Below are positions 1 to 36,779 of a DNA stretch of 64,000 nucleotides, in pieces. Origin of the DNA: Dysidea avara (lineage: Eukaryota; Porifera; Demospongiae; Dictyoceratida; Dysideidae); assembly GCF_963678975.1 (NCBI RefSeq), contig NC_089281.1, positions 4,985,277 through 5,049,276 on the forward strand, read 5' to 3'. The notes beneath the pieces were generated by a model. The model saw only the letters and a list, made by a program, of their open reading frames with translations. It ran no database searches and had not been told where the DNA came from. Both the position numbers and the translations under genes were made by a program. The number at the start of each line of letters is the position of its first letter. Position 1 is the first letter of the stretch.

Positions 1-900
1 AAGCATTATCCCAAGCGGTTTATCTGGTAGGCGTGGCAAGCAGTAGTTATTCTATTAGCTAATCTCGATTGCATAATTGTTACACACTGTTGGTTTTTTC
101 GTTGTATCTTCCTGGTTTTTAGCTCGATTTCTTTCAAACTACAAAAGGTTTGAGGTTCAATAGTTAACCTATTCACCCACCGATTTTCAGCTTCTTCCCA
201 TACGCGGTTTACCCTGTAGACGTGACAAAATGTTTCGTGAATAATCGCTCATAACTCTTTGCCTGTTTATCGTATTCCAGCCAAAGTTGGTACCGAGATG
301 GGCCTTTATACCCCCCTTCTGTGTGCCACATTTCAAGGCAATCGGATATGGCGTTCGCGTTTTATAGCAGTTTTTGTAAGTGTGCGACAAGAGGAAGAAA
401 AATAAGAAAAAAAACGAAGAAACTAAGCCAAATTTTGAAGTCGCATATCTAGGGAACGCTTGAAGCGATTTCGCTCAAATTTGGAATGTGGAGTGCTGAA
501 GTTGGAGGGCATGTCCACAGCAAAAATCGTCTTGTTTCATCAAGGAAGCACAGAGCTACGGAGGTGCGAAAATTGCGTTTTCTTTCTTCCTGTCAATATA
601 CTCACGGGTGTTACGCGCCGGCTTCTTGGGCCGCACGACACACTACCGTGTGTCTTGATGTACTGTGGTAAGCCAAAAGGCACATGTCAAGCTGAAGCGA
701 CATCTGTGAAAAGGTCAAGCCCATAACATTAGCTGTTATCGAGCTACGCTTGTCTATAGGCAGTCAGTCAATGATCGTTAATTCTATTAGATACAAAAAT
801 TTCTAAGAAACTTGTTGGAAGCATTCTGATTATACTGAAGGCACTTTTGAGCTTGGCTATACCTCACAATACTGCCAAGCCACCATGAATGTATTGTGAG
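1..900 (+). repeat. Dispersed repeat copy with degenerate coding capacity
   Basis: The part around 440-870 matches, in opposite orientation, the repeats at 15000-15650, 43215-43830 and 47750-48350. It shares the block reading KGTCQA and the bases GCTGAAGCGACATC. An open frame at 460-726 ends in this block and may be remnant coding sequence. Bases 1-430 show nothing I recognise. Confidence 0.45.
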
Positions 901-1225
901 CTGGTTTCTGGTCAACTTCTAATATGTATCACTACCACACTTATAAAATTACCCACAGGCTTTAGTAGTTAGACAATACTAGTGTGTGTTCGTGTTTGCA
1001 AGGAACAATGTTACTATGCAGGTATACGTGTAGACCTTCAACCAGTAACATTGTTCCTTTATAAGTTCTCAAAAGTCTTTTATATTAAATTAAACTAACT
1101 ACCTACCTACTTATAAATTACAAAACTAAACTCACTAAAAATAAATTACAAGGCACAAAAATTACATCAGTCATGCTACTACAAAAACCACAAAAAAATA
1201 TTCATACAAGTAAGCAGCATGTGAC

Positions 1226-1478
1226 AGTCTACTTTTTTTTGTCCTTTTCTTGTTTTATATTTTTCTGAGGTTTCTTCTTTTAAACTTCTTTTATCTTTCA
1301 ATTTTTTTTCTTTTCAGCTTTTTTTTTTGTCTTTTATCCATTTTAAATTGTTTTTGTCTTTTTTCCCTTTTGAATTGTTTTTGTCTTTTTCTTTTATTAA
1401 TTTTTTTTTTCTTTTCCTTCTTTTAAGCTTTTTTTTTTCCTTTTTTTCTTTAATAAGTTTTATGTTTTTAAAAAAAAA
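1226..1478. repeat. Pyrimidine-rich tract downstream of ADCY10
   Basis: About 250 bases almost wholly C/T on the plus strand, built from imperfect units around TTTTTGTCTTTT and CTTTTTTTTC. On the gene strand it is an A/G-rich tract directly after the poly(A) signal. No protein is supported. Confidence 0.7.
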
Positions 1479-1479
1479 G

Positions 1480-1485
1480 TTTATT
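1480..1485 (-). promoter_or_regulatory. Polyadenylation signal of ADCY10
   Basis: TTTATT on the plus strand reads AATAAA on the gene strand, about 38 bases beyond the stop codon. No other AATAAA is nearer. Confidence 0.6.
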
Positions 1486-1522
1486 AAGTAAAAAGAACTA
1501 TATCAATTAATATTGCAGCTGC

Positions 1523-25955
<24,433 letters not shown>

Positions 25956-26265
25956 CGTCAACAGAACACAACAATAATAATCGCAGAAAATGATGCTAAA
26001 TCGCTTCGAATATCGCCCAAAACACACGATATCAAAACGAAACAACCACCAACGGAAAATACCGTAAGCGTTATGTCGCTAAAAGTAGCCAATCGAATCG
26101 GTTTATTGATAATGTCATGGCAACGAAAACTACGTAATCGTTCGCCATTCGTTGAGCTCTCCTGATCTGTTGAAGATGAGGTTGAAGACATTAAAACTGT
26201 ACTAGTTACGTAGAGCGGGAGTCGAGACGGAATGCAGCACCCTTGACGTAGGTGATATTCAGACT
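25956..26265. other. Upstream region of ADCY10
   Basis: Non-coding sequence 5' of the ADCY10 start, richer in CpG than its surroundings (for example ATCGCTTCGAATATCGCCC). It probably contains the promoter. No TATA box or clear initiator was seen. Confidence 0.4.
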
Positions 26266-26530
26266 ATTCATTTATTTATTGTATTTATTTCAATTTATAA
26301 TACCAACAAATAAAGGATGGATATAGCACAAAAGGCAAGCCTGTACAAAGTGGATGCTATTCAAAAAGACACAAACACATACAAAAACAGAAGTAGGTCT
26401 ACATAAACAGAACAAACACAGCACACGACAGCAGTACAATAAAATAACATACACTACAATAAACAGCATGCACGATGTTCATTTAACAAAACAGAGGTGA
26501 TAGTACCCAGAGTGCACGGCGAAAAGCTGC
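26266..26530 (-). mobile_element. Possible LINE/SINE 3' end
   Basis: Begins TTTATTTATTGTATTTATTT, the inverse of an AATAAATA-type retroposon tail, followed by about 200 bases of A-rich sequence. No coding part is visible. Confidence 0.35.
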
Positions 26531-26534
26531 ACTC

Positions 26535-26651
26535 AGTATTGCGTAGCCAGACTACTCTACCTTTCTTTTGTGTGGGGGTGGGCCAAAGAGTAGTGATCTT
26601 TTTTTCTTTTTAAACTAGTGGTCTGGCTGCCCACGGGTCTGGCTATGCAAG
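26535..26651. mobile_element. Short foldback element
   Basis: TTGCGTAGCCAGAC at the left and GTCTGGCTATGCAA at the right form an inverted repeat. An inner ACTACTCT / AGAGTAGT pair continues it. Confidence 0.55.
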
Positions 26652-26987
26652 ATTAGGTGATAGCAAGAATAGGATCGTCTTGAGTAGGATACTCTCCTCA
26701 GTATAATACTCTTGCTGGCCACTTTAGTTCTTTTTTATACCATAAGTATTTGTGTTTTTCCCTTGCCACACCCAGGCCTTTTCTGTGGTCGTGTGTCCCC
26801 AAAGACTCACTCACTAATTAGCTATTTATTCTGTAACATAACTTTGTTATTCATCAATATTGCTCTCCTCTCTCTCTATTGCTGTCATTTACTGAAATAG
26901 TTCATGTTCATAGATCGTACACAATTTAGAGTAGGTTTAACTGTAGAATCTGCCGGTGCGTTGCATTCTATGCAGTAGGCTTCACAG

Positions 26988-27248
26988 GCGGCTCCAGGAT
27001 TTTTGGTGACTGGTTTCTGATCAAGAACATAGCTAGATTTTTGGTGAAGACAAAAAAATTAAAAAGGTAACTGTCTGCTGAAAATAGCCTAACTTCCCTC
27101 CACTACACCTAACTATATATAGCTACATAACTTGCTACACTGCTACTCTGAATACTGTGAAAGTTATTGACTGCTCTATTAGAGTATCTCGGTCTAAATG
27201 TGACCGGTTTCCAGAAACTTCAGAAACCCCCCTGGAGCCGCCTAATGG
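26988..27248. mobile_element. MITE with AGGCGGCTCCAGG ends
   Basis: CAGGCGGCTCCAGGATTTTT (left) and CCCCCTGGAGCCGCCTA (right) are inverted. The interior is non-coding and holds one copy of the TGACTGCTCTATTAGAGTA motif. Confidence 0.6.
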
Positions 27249-27249
27249 G

Positions 27250-28430
27250 AACTATTCAGTGTGGCTAAATTTTACAACTAACTCTAACCTGACACAGGGG
27301 GTACACATTAAGTACCCTAGTGTGCTGTATATTGTATGATTGTCCATCCAATTAAAGTAAAGAGAGGGCTTGTGTGACAAAGTGCCAGTAAAGAGGATTT
27401 AATGTAATGGATGCACTAAGATTCTTCTGTAAAGGTACTCTTTGTCATCCATGATATTTCTATGATAGTTTTTTAATGACAGCATTTTGGTCGGTGCCAT
27501 TCAAAGTATTTACTCAAACAGTAGATCATGAAATCATTATGGAAAAGTGACTATCTTAAGATTGCATGGGTACTTTTAGTCAAGTAAATTAAAGAGTTAA
27601 GATGTACACCACATAACTATATAAAACTTTTCTGTGGTGCAGCTGGCTAGTTATGTATATTATAAGTTTTACAACTGGCCAAAAGTAATTTACAACTACT
27701 GTAGCTTTTGGGCCACAACTATAACCCCCTTTAGCTCCTGTAAGTTGACCTTTGGTACATAGCTATCTATAGCGCAGAGTGTGCACCTGAGGTAGCTAGA
27801 GTGTTAATTTGCCTTGTATAGCTTCAACCAAAGCTCCTATGGCCTTGGCCTACAGGATTGTAAAAGCGGCAGTTAGCACCAAGGTGATGCTGACCATTGG
27901 CAGTTACCTGAATTCCACCTTCCTGAAATACTGCTCTTGAAGAATCCAACTTTTAGCAGCCTTAGGGAAGTAGCCATATTATCACCTTCACCAGTAATTA
28001 ATATTCTAATGCAAAATAGCTACGAGTAGTGAAATATGCGAAAACTGGATTTCACTACTGCTCTACGACACTTTTAAAAACATTCCCCTTGTATACACTA
28101 ATGCTGCATGGTTGTGATAGGAATAGTTAGTAGCAATAAAGAGTGGCAAGTCTACAGTGCAATATAGCCTCAAATATACTGAGTAGCACATGCAAGTAGC
28201 TAAAGAACTCTGACTGTCACTAGATATCACAACTGACCCTGCAGCATTGTTATATATTGTGTATTGTGGAGTAGTATAGTGAAAATTGTAAAACTTGAAT
28301 ATAGTAAGAAGTTTGGTATATAAAATTCCCAATTTAATACCTGCCTAATGGTGTATGACTTGTTGTATTGTGAATATTACATACTAGTGCAACCATGGAT
28401 TAATAACACAGGATTGGAACCTTTGTTTGC
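27250..28430. other. No gene recognised
   Basis: AT-rich sequence without convincing exons. A short frame near 27837-27946 (MALAYRIVKAAVSTK...) has a few plausible codons but no support. Confidence 0.4.
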
Positions 28431-28433
28431 AGA

Positions 28434-28542
28434 CTCACTACCATGTATACATTCTGGTTGTGCACTCCTGCAGAGTTGTTGAGGGCATCCATCCTGGCAA
28501 AGGGTTTAGAAGGTTTAAGATGCCAACTTGTGAAGAACCAAG
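28434..28542 (+). other. Orphan exon-like segment
   Basis: Preceded by a good acceptor (TTTGTTTGCAG) and followed by GTGAGT. One open frame reads VHSCRVVEGIHPGKGFRRFK; another frame is also open. I found no neighbouring exon that continues it and do not recognise the protein. Confidence 0.25.
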
Positions 28543-28919
28543 GTGAGTGCACACGTTACAACAGTATAACAACCTTTTCCAGAGTGTTTCAAGTGATAAC
28601 CAGGTGCATAGTTTGTGTTCCTGTTTCACTAAGGATCCTCCTGATGACTGATGTTATTATATTGAAGGCTAAGTGATTCTAGAGTGGCTCAGTATAGCAA
28701 TTCAAATGTTGGCTTCATGCAGACAAACTTACAGTTCCTGACATTTGTGCCTTGTGAAAATGGAGTATAGCAACTGAGATAGCAAAATGGAGTACTAATG
28801 TATACGAAGCAACCGCCAAGTTAATTACTTTCAGAATAACGAGGAGTGACTGTGCATGAAACAAACCTTGTTATTAGTATATATTACATGTATACAGTCT
28901 GTTAACAACCAGTAATCAC

Positions 28920-29830
28920 AGCCAGCTTAGACTCTTTGCTGATGATTGCCTAGTTTATCGCTCTATTAATTCTCCAGAAGATCATAAGATATTTCAGGAT
29001 GACCTTGACAAGTTAACAAAATCGGCTGATATTTGGCAGATGAAGTTCAATGTCAAAAGTGCTGCATCCTACGAGTATCTACTCTACACTCTACTAGTAA
29101 TTTTACATATACAATGTACAGAATCCCTCTACAAGTTGTTGAAAAACATCACTATCTGGGAGTGCTTTTAGATAGCAAGTTATCATGGACCCCTCACATT
29201 AACTCGATTTACAACAAAGCAATCGACTACTAGGATTTCTACGTAGAAACCTCCATCATTGTCCACCTCACTTAAAAGAGCGTGCTTATAAACAGATTGT
29301 TTTACCAACTATTGAGTATTGTTCTGCTATATGGGATCCATACCAGCAAACATCCATCCATAAGCTAGAAATTCTACAACATCGTGCTATGCGGTTTGTA
29401 TTAAAAAAACCTTGGAGGAGGAGCCACAGAGACAATATAACTGACATGCTAATGACATTGAAATAGCCATCGCTTGAGAATCGTAGAAGACATTCACGTT
29501 TAATTCTGCTATTTAAGTTCGTAAACAAGTTGATACATATTCCTACCCAGTATTTTCCAGTGCCATCCCCCTTAACAACTACCAGGGCTAACCACGATCA
29601 AAAGTTTATGCAACAGTATGCCAGAATGAACCGATATCTTTTTTCATTTCTGCCAAGGACAATCCCTGACTGGAATAACTTGAATATTGATAATTTAAGT
29701 AATTGTAATCTAGATTTTTAAAAAGATTATTTATCTAGTTATAGCTAGTTAATCACTTACATGACCTTTTTTGTACATTATAGCATTATACCCTTGATGG
29801 GTTTTGCTAATCAATAAATAAGTAAATAAA
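28920..29830 (+). pseudogene. Decayed jockey/CR1-like LINE reverse transcriptase, 3' part
   Basis: Starts with LRLFADDCLVYRSI, the RT active-site block. After a frame change near 29052 come EKHHYLGVLLDSKLSWTPHI, KQIVLPTIEYCSAIWDPYQ, and the C-terminal RTIPDWNNLN. A stop at 29231-29233 and another near 29464 also break it. The 3' end carries AATAAATAAGTAAATAAATA. Upstream RT domains are missing. Confidence 0.88.
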
Positions 29831-31430
29831 TAAATCTGTGGTGTAACAGTTAAGGTTATTTGACTGGACCAGTGGTCTGGACTACTTAATTTTTTGCAGG
29901 CAAACATTTAGGCAATTGTATATATTGCTAGCTCCGCTAAATGTAGAATATACAGGTAGACCTACTGCCTGTATAGTTTTTAAGGTTTGTACACAATTAC
30001 CAGCTTAGTTATTGTTTGCTACAAAATAATGGCTACAGCTGTACATTACTATGTTAAAAAGTAAATGCATTCATTTAAAGTCAAATTTCTTGGCAAGGTC
30101 AACAGTGAATCTCCAGTGCATAATGGCTACTGAGTTTTGTTAACATGAGGCTTAAATTATTTGGTACACATGTATGTACAGTAAGTCGCACACTTTTTGC
30201 ATCACCACTCATAACATTGCTGTACAACTAGTGATGTATCCACACTTGATACAAGTGGCTAGTGCCTTGAGGGCTATATACCCAGTGGTACTACTGTCTG
30301 AGGGAAAGGATAGCTGTAAAGCATCGAAAGTTATTGAAAGTTGCACAGTGACACATTATGTCATGCATTTAAAATACAGAGCAATTTCTGGTGTTTAGAA
30401 AGTTGGTTCAAGTAGTAGTAGTATTGCCCAGCCGAGTGTGTAATTATTGGCCATGGTAGGTATCGATTGTAATGATAATCCTTAATTCCTTGTGCTGAAT
30501 GACACTTCCTTTGTGACACAGTAGAACACCTCAAGTCACACAGTTATCCTGGCCTATTTCAAGTCCTGCACTTTTCTGTGCCATTCTCCATCACAAGAGC
30601 TGGCATGTTTTGTGCAACTTACTATCCATCAAACAGGGTCAGAAGACAGCTACCAGCATCTGTAAATCTATGTATTTTGATGACCTGTAGCATATATTAG
30701 TGGGAATGGCATGACCTATTGTGGTACATGGCTTATGGTCCTGTACACATACAGTTAGTGTAGTGAGCGGTACCTTGCACCCTAGCACAAGCTGTGAGCA
30801 TCCAAGTCAACAAAACTAATTAGCTGAAGATTTAACTGTCATGCTATTCTTTGAGTAGCTATAGCTGATATACAACTAGAGCTAGGAAAGGTTGACAGGT
30901 CCATCTAACTTTCTTTTGTGCGTGGGTGGAAAACAGTGGTGTTGCCACACAAGACTAGTTCCATCTTCATTACATTCGGTGTATGTAAACTACAGCCACT
31001 ACATTGTTTGGATATTTGCCTGAAGAAAAGTTTAGCTAGTTCAGTCCACCATTCCAGTCCAGTGGTTGCATATAACCAACAGTTGAAGTCACAAGGTATT
31101 TAACAACTTCATACACCTGTATTTACCTTACAGGTTAGTAAGAAATAGTATGCTTTATTATGCAGGCTGTGCATTAAGTAGTATAACAAATCGGCTGTAG
31201 CTAATCCACAAAATTGTACACCTCAAATATATGATACTTCAACATGATATTCTGGATATATAGCAAACAAATGTGTGGAGAAAATATCAACTACTGTAAT
31301 CAAAGAGTTAATATTACAGTAGTAAGACATGGGATGGCAACTGCAAATAGAAAACAAATAGAAACACAATAAACAAGGAAACCCTATATGTTAGCCTGTT
31401 GTGCAACAAGTGTAAGAAAGAATTAGGAAG
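29830..31430. other. No gene recognised
   Basis: AT-rich sequence with no supported exon. The region 30900-30960 resembles part of the short foldback element near 26560. Confidence 0.4.
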
Positions 31431-31436
31431 CTAGTA

Positions 31437-31645
31437 CAGTAGACCTTTGTTTATCCGTACCCCTTGTTTATCCGAAATTGGAAATGACTGCTTTATTAGT
31501 GTATTTTGAGTACAAGTGTATGTTATATTAGAGCATTTCAACAGAGCTCTGTATATGAATGTATGGGCTTCAGCTATCTGAACAATTCACTTTTCTGAGA
31601 ACTTTTACCCTTCCTTGAGACATTTTGGGGTTCAAGGGTCCACTG
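31437..31645. mobile_element. Tigger/pogo-type MITE
   Basis: Ends CAGTAGACCTTTGTTTATCC and GGGTCCACTG, flanked by TA on both sides. The two TTATCCG motifs after the left end are typical of Tigger-like ends. 209 bases, non-coding. Confidence 0.75.
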
Positions 31646-31955
31646 TAGGACCATTGCAATAAACAAGGGAGATGTTCACCATAGAAATTTAAGTCAAGTT
31701 AGGCTTCAGGTGATCATGATCATCTCTCCTAGTAAGTCAGTTAGTTAGTTAGTTAGTTAGTTGTAATTGTTTTGAAGCTTTGTAGTGGTTCATTTCAAGT
31801 TTCATTTTGATGGAATATCCTACCAAGGTGTTATTAAGGTACTGTGAGGCTGGATTTTGATTCATATTCTTTCATAAGAAAGCATGAAATTTATAATCTC
31901 TACTATAAAGTGTTACTGTACTTGACAGTCAAAGCATATATCAACATGGGACTTA

Positions 31956-34520
31956 TAGTCCGGTAGAATTAAGGTTGGACCCCGAAAAAATCCGAATAAA
32001 GCTGATTTTGGTATCATTAGAAAGCAAATTTTTCATAGAATAACATATCTAAAATCCTCTAAAATCCACTTTTGGGAAAAATTTTATGGCCAATTTGGTA
32101 TTGAGGCATATGTGACTGGATTCAGGAAAGTGGATCTTCCACACATATCCAATTTACTAACTTTGACAACTCATAACTTCAGATTGGAAAATGGTATTGA
32201 CTTGACATTTGATCAGTAGTGAGTACCAGCATCACTTATTAGTTGAGAAAATTTCAGGTTGATATTCACCTTGTACACTAAGTTGTGGTTTTTTAATTAA
32301 ATGCATTTGGTAGACCCATTTTTGCAAATCTGGTCATTTGTGACTAACCATTATCCTTAAAATATTTTCTCATAAGAAATTCATTGCAAATAATATTAGC
32401 TGTATGAAATAAGAATAGGACTGGTTATAGAAATAAAAAGGTATCTATCATGTAAATTCTGAACAAATATATTCGTCACAATTATTGTAAACAGTTTCCT
32501 CAACACTTCTGCAACTCTCTCCCCTGCAACTGCCACATGCTGCAACATACTTTAATCCATGATTACGACGAGAGCATAATGTTGCTACCACATGGATTTG
32601 CAGTAGAAAGCTTTCATTAATATTGTACAAATTTAAGTAAGATTTCTGGTGCTAGTCCCATGTCTGTCATCATCAGTTGCATACAGCCTTGATCCTTCTA
32701 GTTTCCAGCTCCATATATTATAGTAATGGATCAAGTTAGTTCCTTCTAATTAACTTGTAGATGCACATGCAAGTTGTGAAAGTGTGCTGCTCTTGCAATC
32801 GTTTACACATCATTTTCTTCTTGATTTGGCCAACTTTACCCTGTTCAAATGTTGTAGATGTTGTATCACAGCCACTCCATGTAGGCATGTGAAAAGAGAA
32901 GATGTAATTATGATGTTACAATAGGACCTATGTGCCCAATAATATCATCAATTTTTCAATACTCAAATGTTTCCCAACCTCTGAAAGAAAATATACACTT
33001 GATATGTTCTGGTGCACCACACAGGAGGACATGAACATCAGTGTCATCAGCTACAACACACTTTACTTCCTTCAATTGCGAATTGAAGTGCACATTGAAC
33101 AATCAGTGTGTCAGCATCCAAATTGATACACAACCTGGCCATCATCTCTCAGATATTGAATAATCAATTGATGTTCATTCTTTTCATTGGCAAGAAAACG
33201 TCCTGACTTTTGTAGGCTTCCATAAATTCATTTGACTGAATATCTGCACCTGCACATACCATTTTAACATACCTGGGGATGCTGACAGCCCTACACACTG
33301 ATTGCACACATGGGGATTCTGACATACTGATGGTCCAATGCGCACTTCAATTTTGCAATCAAAGGAAGTAGAGTGAATGCTGTAGCTGATGACAACAATG
33401 AAGTTCTTGTATTACTAGTGCATGCTGGAAGCAGAACATGACAAGTAGGTATCTCTTTTCATTCAGAGGTTGTAAAACACGAAGATTTGGAAAAATGATA
33501 ACATTATTGGGCACACACGTAGGTCCTCTTTTCACATGCCTGGGTTGGCTGTGATACAACGTTCGCAACATTTGAACAGGGTAAAGTTGGCCTAATCAGC
33601 AATCAAATGATGTACAAACGATTGAAAAGTTAATGATGGATCGTATATTCCAACAATTGCACATGTTGAAAAAGTTGGGGTTTGATGGGAATTGGTCTGA
33701 TTCATTAAGGAGTCTCAGGTATACAAAACAAAGTACATGGAAATGATGGCATCAGAAAGTTATTACACATGCAAGCCGTGAAAGTGTGCTGACCCTTGCA
33801 GTTGGATGGAGTTTTGAGGATCAATGATTTTAACTGATGCCACAAGTTACTCATTGGAAGGAACTTAATATGGGGCTGGAAACTAGAAGGAATAAGGCTG
33901 CAACCGATGATGATAGACATGAGACCAGTTCCAGGGATCTTATATATTTGTACAATATAAATGCAAGCTGTCCGCTGCAAATCCATGTGGTAGCAATATT
34001 ATGCTTTTGCTGCAAACATGGATTATTGGTGTGTTGTAAAATGTAGGGGAGAGAGTTGCAGAAGTGCTAAGGAAACTGTTGCTTATAAAAAAATATTTTA
34101 AGGGTAACACATTTTTGTTAGTCACAAATGACCAGATTGCAAAAATGGGCTTGCAAATGCATCCGATTGAGAAACCACAACTTAGTGTCCAAGGTGAATA
34201 TCAATCTGAAATTTTCTCTAACTAATAAGTGATGCTGGTGCTCACTACTGATCAAATTTGAAGTCAATACCAATTTCCAATCTGAAGTTATGAGTTGTCA
34301 AAGTTGGTAAATTGGATATGTGTGGAAGATCCACTTTCCTGAATCCAGTCACATATGCCTCAATACCAAATTGGCCATAAAAAGTTTTCTCCAAGGTGGA
34401 TTTTAGAGGATTTTGGATATGTTATTCTATGAAAAATTTGCTTTCTAATGATATCAAAATCAGCCCTTCTTCGAATTTTTTCCAGGTTCACCCCTTTATT
34501 CAGTTACATCTACCGGACTA
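31956..34520. mobile_element. 2.56-kb palindromic element with head-to-head decayed gene copies
   Basis: Arms of about 1.17 kb (31956-33125) and 1.21 kb (33310-34520) are inverted copies around a spacer of about 185 bases. Outer ends are TAGTCCGGTAGA and TCTACCGGACTA with TTA on both flanks. Each arm reads outward from the centre and carries the same worn protein. The left (minus) arm has VVADDTDVHVLL, SGCDTTSTTFEQGKVG and HGLKYVAACGSCRGESC. The right (plus) arm has AVADDNNEVLVLL and VGCDTTFATFEQGKVG. That DDTDV/GCDTTS protein family is a common transposon-associated family in animals. Stops interrupt both copies. Confidence 0.8.
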
Positions 34521-34749
34521 TTAAGCACTTTTACTTTTCTAATCCATTAACAATTATACTCACAGTATCTCAACATTGTACAGTAGTTATTGGCTGTGAT
34601 AGTGAAACAATTCAGATAAACAAACAGCTAGCCTATATCCATGATGAAAAAATTGCATCACAACAAATGCCAGGGGTATAGCCTAAAGTTGCTTCCAGTG
34701 AGTCACAGATGTAGGGGACTGGATACAGCCCCCAACCAGTTACAGCTTG

Positions 34750-35880
34750 TGAACATCATAAATTTATAATGGTCCAGGCTCATCATTTGATTTGATTGAT
34801 TTGTTTATTGTTATCCTCATGGTAATCGGCATGAGCCGTTCTTCCTTACCAGAGCTAAAACACATAATATACTGCACAAACAGGTACAAAAACAAAACTA
34901 TACACACATACAGTAATTACCAACACACATCATTACTTAAATACATAGGATGGTGATTAGTTTGACTGTTTTATTAGAATAACATTTGACTGCTCTATTA
35001 GACTGTCTCAGTCTTTATGAATAAATTCCTTCACTGTGTGCTAAGTTATCCAAAGTCTTGATTATTCGGATGATCATGATTACTGTGTAACATCACAACA
35101 GTCTGATCCTCAATCATATAATGCTTGTAAAATTTCAGCACATGGAAAAGGGGACTTCGAAACAGAACTTCTTCATGCGGATGGTACGACAACCTAGATA
35201 TTAACACAGTGCAAACACTGCTAACTATACTTGTTAGAAACATTGTCAGATATACTTGTAGTGGCCTATCTCCAAGCAGGATACTACTACTATGGAGCAT
35301 CCATGTGATCATGATGGATCCTTTTTCAATCCATTGGCATTGAATTGTCTTGCTGGTAACATTGTCTGACTGGCAGAGATTATCCCAAGTACATATTGCT
35401 CTGATATTGGCTGCTGGCAGATTCTTGAGAAGGCATGAAAGTCATCACCCCCTTCAGTCCCAAACAGCTGGTGTAGTTAAAAATACTGCACTATTGAGTA
35501 TTCACTCACGGTATTCTGACAGCTCACTGTGGGAGACTTTGTTAAGATTTGTTGGTAAGCTTCCTCAGCTGCGGCAAATGTATATACCACATCATATTTG
35601 TGTTCACCTTCAGAAGTGGATCTCTCTCTAGATAATGTAGTTATTCCTTTGGATTCTTCTATGGGTGTATCTTTCTATTTTTCGTACACTGAACAATAAT
35701 CTGGACAGCCTGGTTTTAAGGAATGAGGTTTGCCTAAGTGCACATACTTTCAAAAGTGTAACATCATTTTTGCCAGCCTCCATCCAGGATTGGAATGCAA
35801 TTAAGGATGGCATTGCCAAAATCAGAAGTTCCACCTCTCAGTAAGCTGTATAAATCATCATTGTATTTGTCCCAATGGCT
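34750..35880 (+). pseudogene. Possible decayed LINE remnants
   Basis: Scattered coding-like stretches, for example SLWETLLRFVGKLPQLRQMY (35350-35631) and, further on, SFLPASIQDWNAIKDGI near 35765-35815, which resembles the WN-x-(I/L) end of jockey/CR1 polyproteins. Frames are broken many times; the assignment is weak. Confidence 0.35.
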
Positions 35881-35958
35881 GCGAATGTAGTCAATGGATT
35901 TTTTGTGTACAGTATATAGTAACATGAACTTAGTTCATATGTTCATAAACATACTAAC

Positions 35959-36660
35959 CTTCAAAAAATGGTTGTGTGCTCCCAGCCTGCTTTCCACTTT
36001 GAAACAAGTCTTTGTAATTCTCCCAGTTACTGAAACAGCATGTTCTACAGCTGTCCAACATTAAATTACAATCAGAGCACCGTGTTTGCTTACATGATCA
36101 CACTTGTCTATAAATGTGACTAAGTGCACAGGTACATCATCCTAAAACTTGCATACCAATGTGTTATATGGGATAGTTATGACATGTAACCAACCTACTC
36201 TGTTTCCGTGTATCTGCTGGTAACCACACCTATTTTGAAGAAACTAATGGCTGAGCTTGTGCTACACAGGTGGGTGTTGTGCATATGTGTGTATGATATT
36301 GTCACCTATCTTCAGTAATGTACGTAAACTAATCAAGTTGGAAAGTACACAGTTTGTCCTCAACAACTATACGGTGAGTAGTGGTGTGTTACATCATACG
36401 ACACAACACAACACAGCCGGCTAATTTTCCTTCCTTGATGTCTCATTTCACAATTTGGACTTGAGGAATCAGACCATAGTCCTTGGCAGACTATTTCTAG
36501 CCTACATATCAAATTGAAGATGAAGATACATTTGTACCACCGCTTACAGGTAATTGTGATGCTCTTATGTCACCAGTGACTTGTTATTGGTGCCTAATGT
36601 GTCCTGATTGTTAAACACCTTCCATGATGTCCAGCAATTCTCCAGTTGTTAAGACCATCT
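35959..36660. other. Short exon-like segments on both strands, unassigned
   Basis: Plus strand: a segment ending KKLMAELVLH at 36257-36270, 36317-36372 (KLIKLESTQFVLNNYT, CAG before and GTGAGT after) and a segment ending at 36549 (WQTISSLHIKLKMKIHLYHR) are phase-compatible; an AATAAA follows at 36761. Minus strand: 36029-35959 reads NWENYKDLFQSGKQAGSTQ with acceptor and donor, and can be preceded by WLPADTRKQS near 36225-36195. I do not recognise either. Confidence 0.25.
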
Positions 36661-36779
36661 TAAGGTAGGGAGCATGTGATGCTTTCTGTTAATCACATGA
36701 TCCATGCAGAGAACACTGGTTGGGTTATGTAGAGATAAAAGAATTGTGTTCGCTTTCAACAATAAATTCTCATACAAGC

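Noticed and set aside
460-726. Stand-alone small gene
   Set aside because: Its 3' part belongs to a dispersed repeat and there is no independent support.
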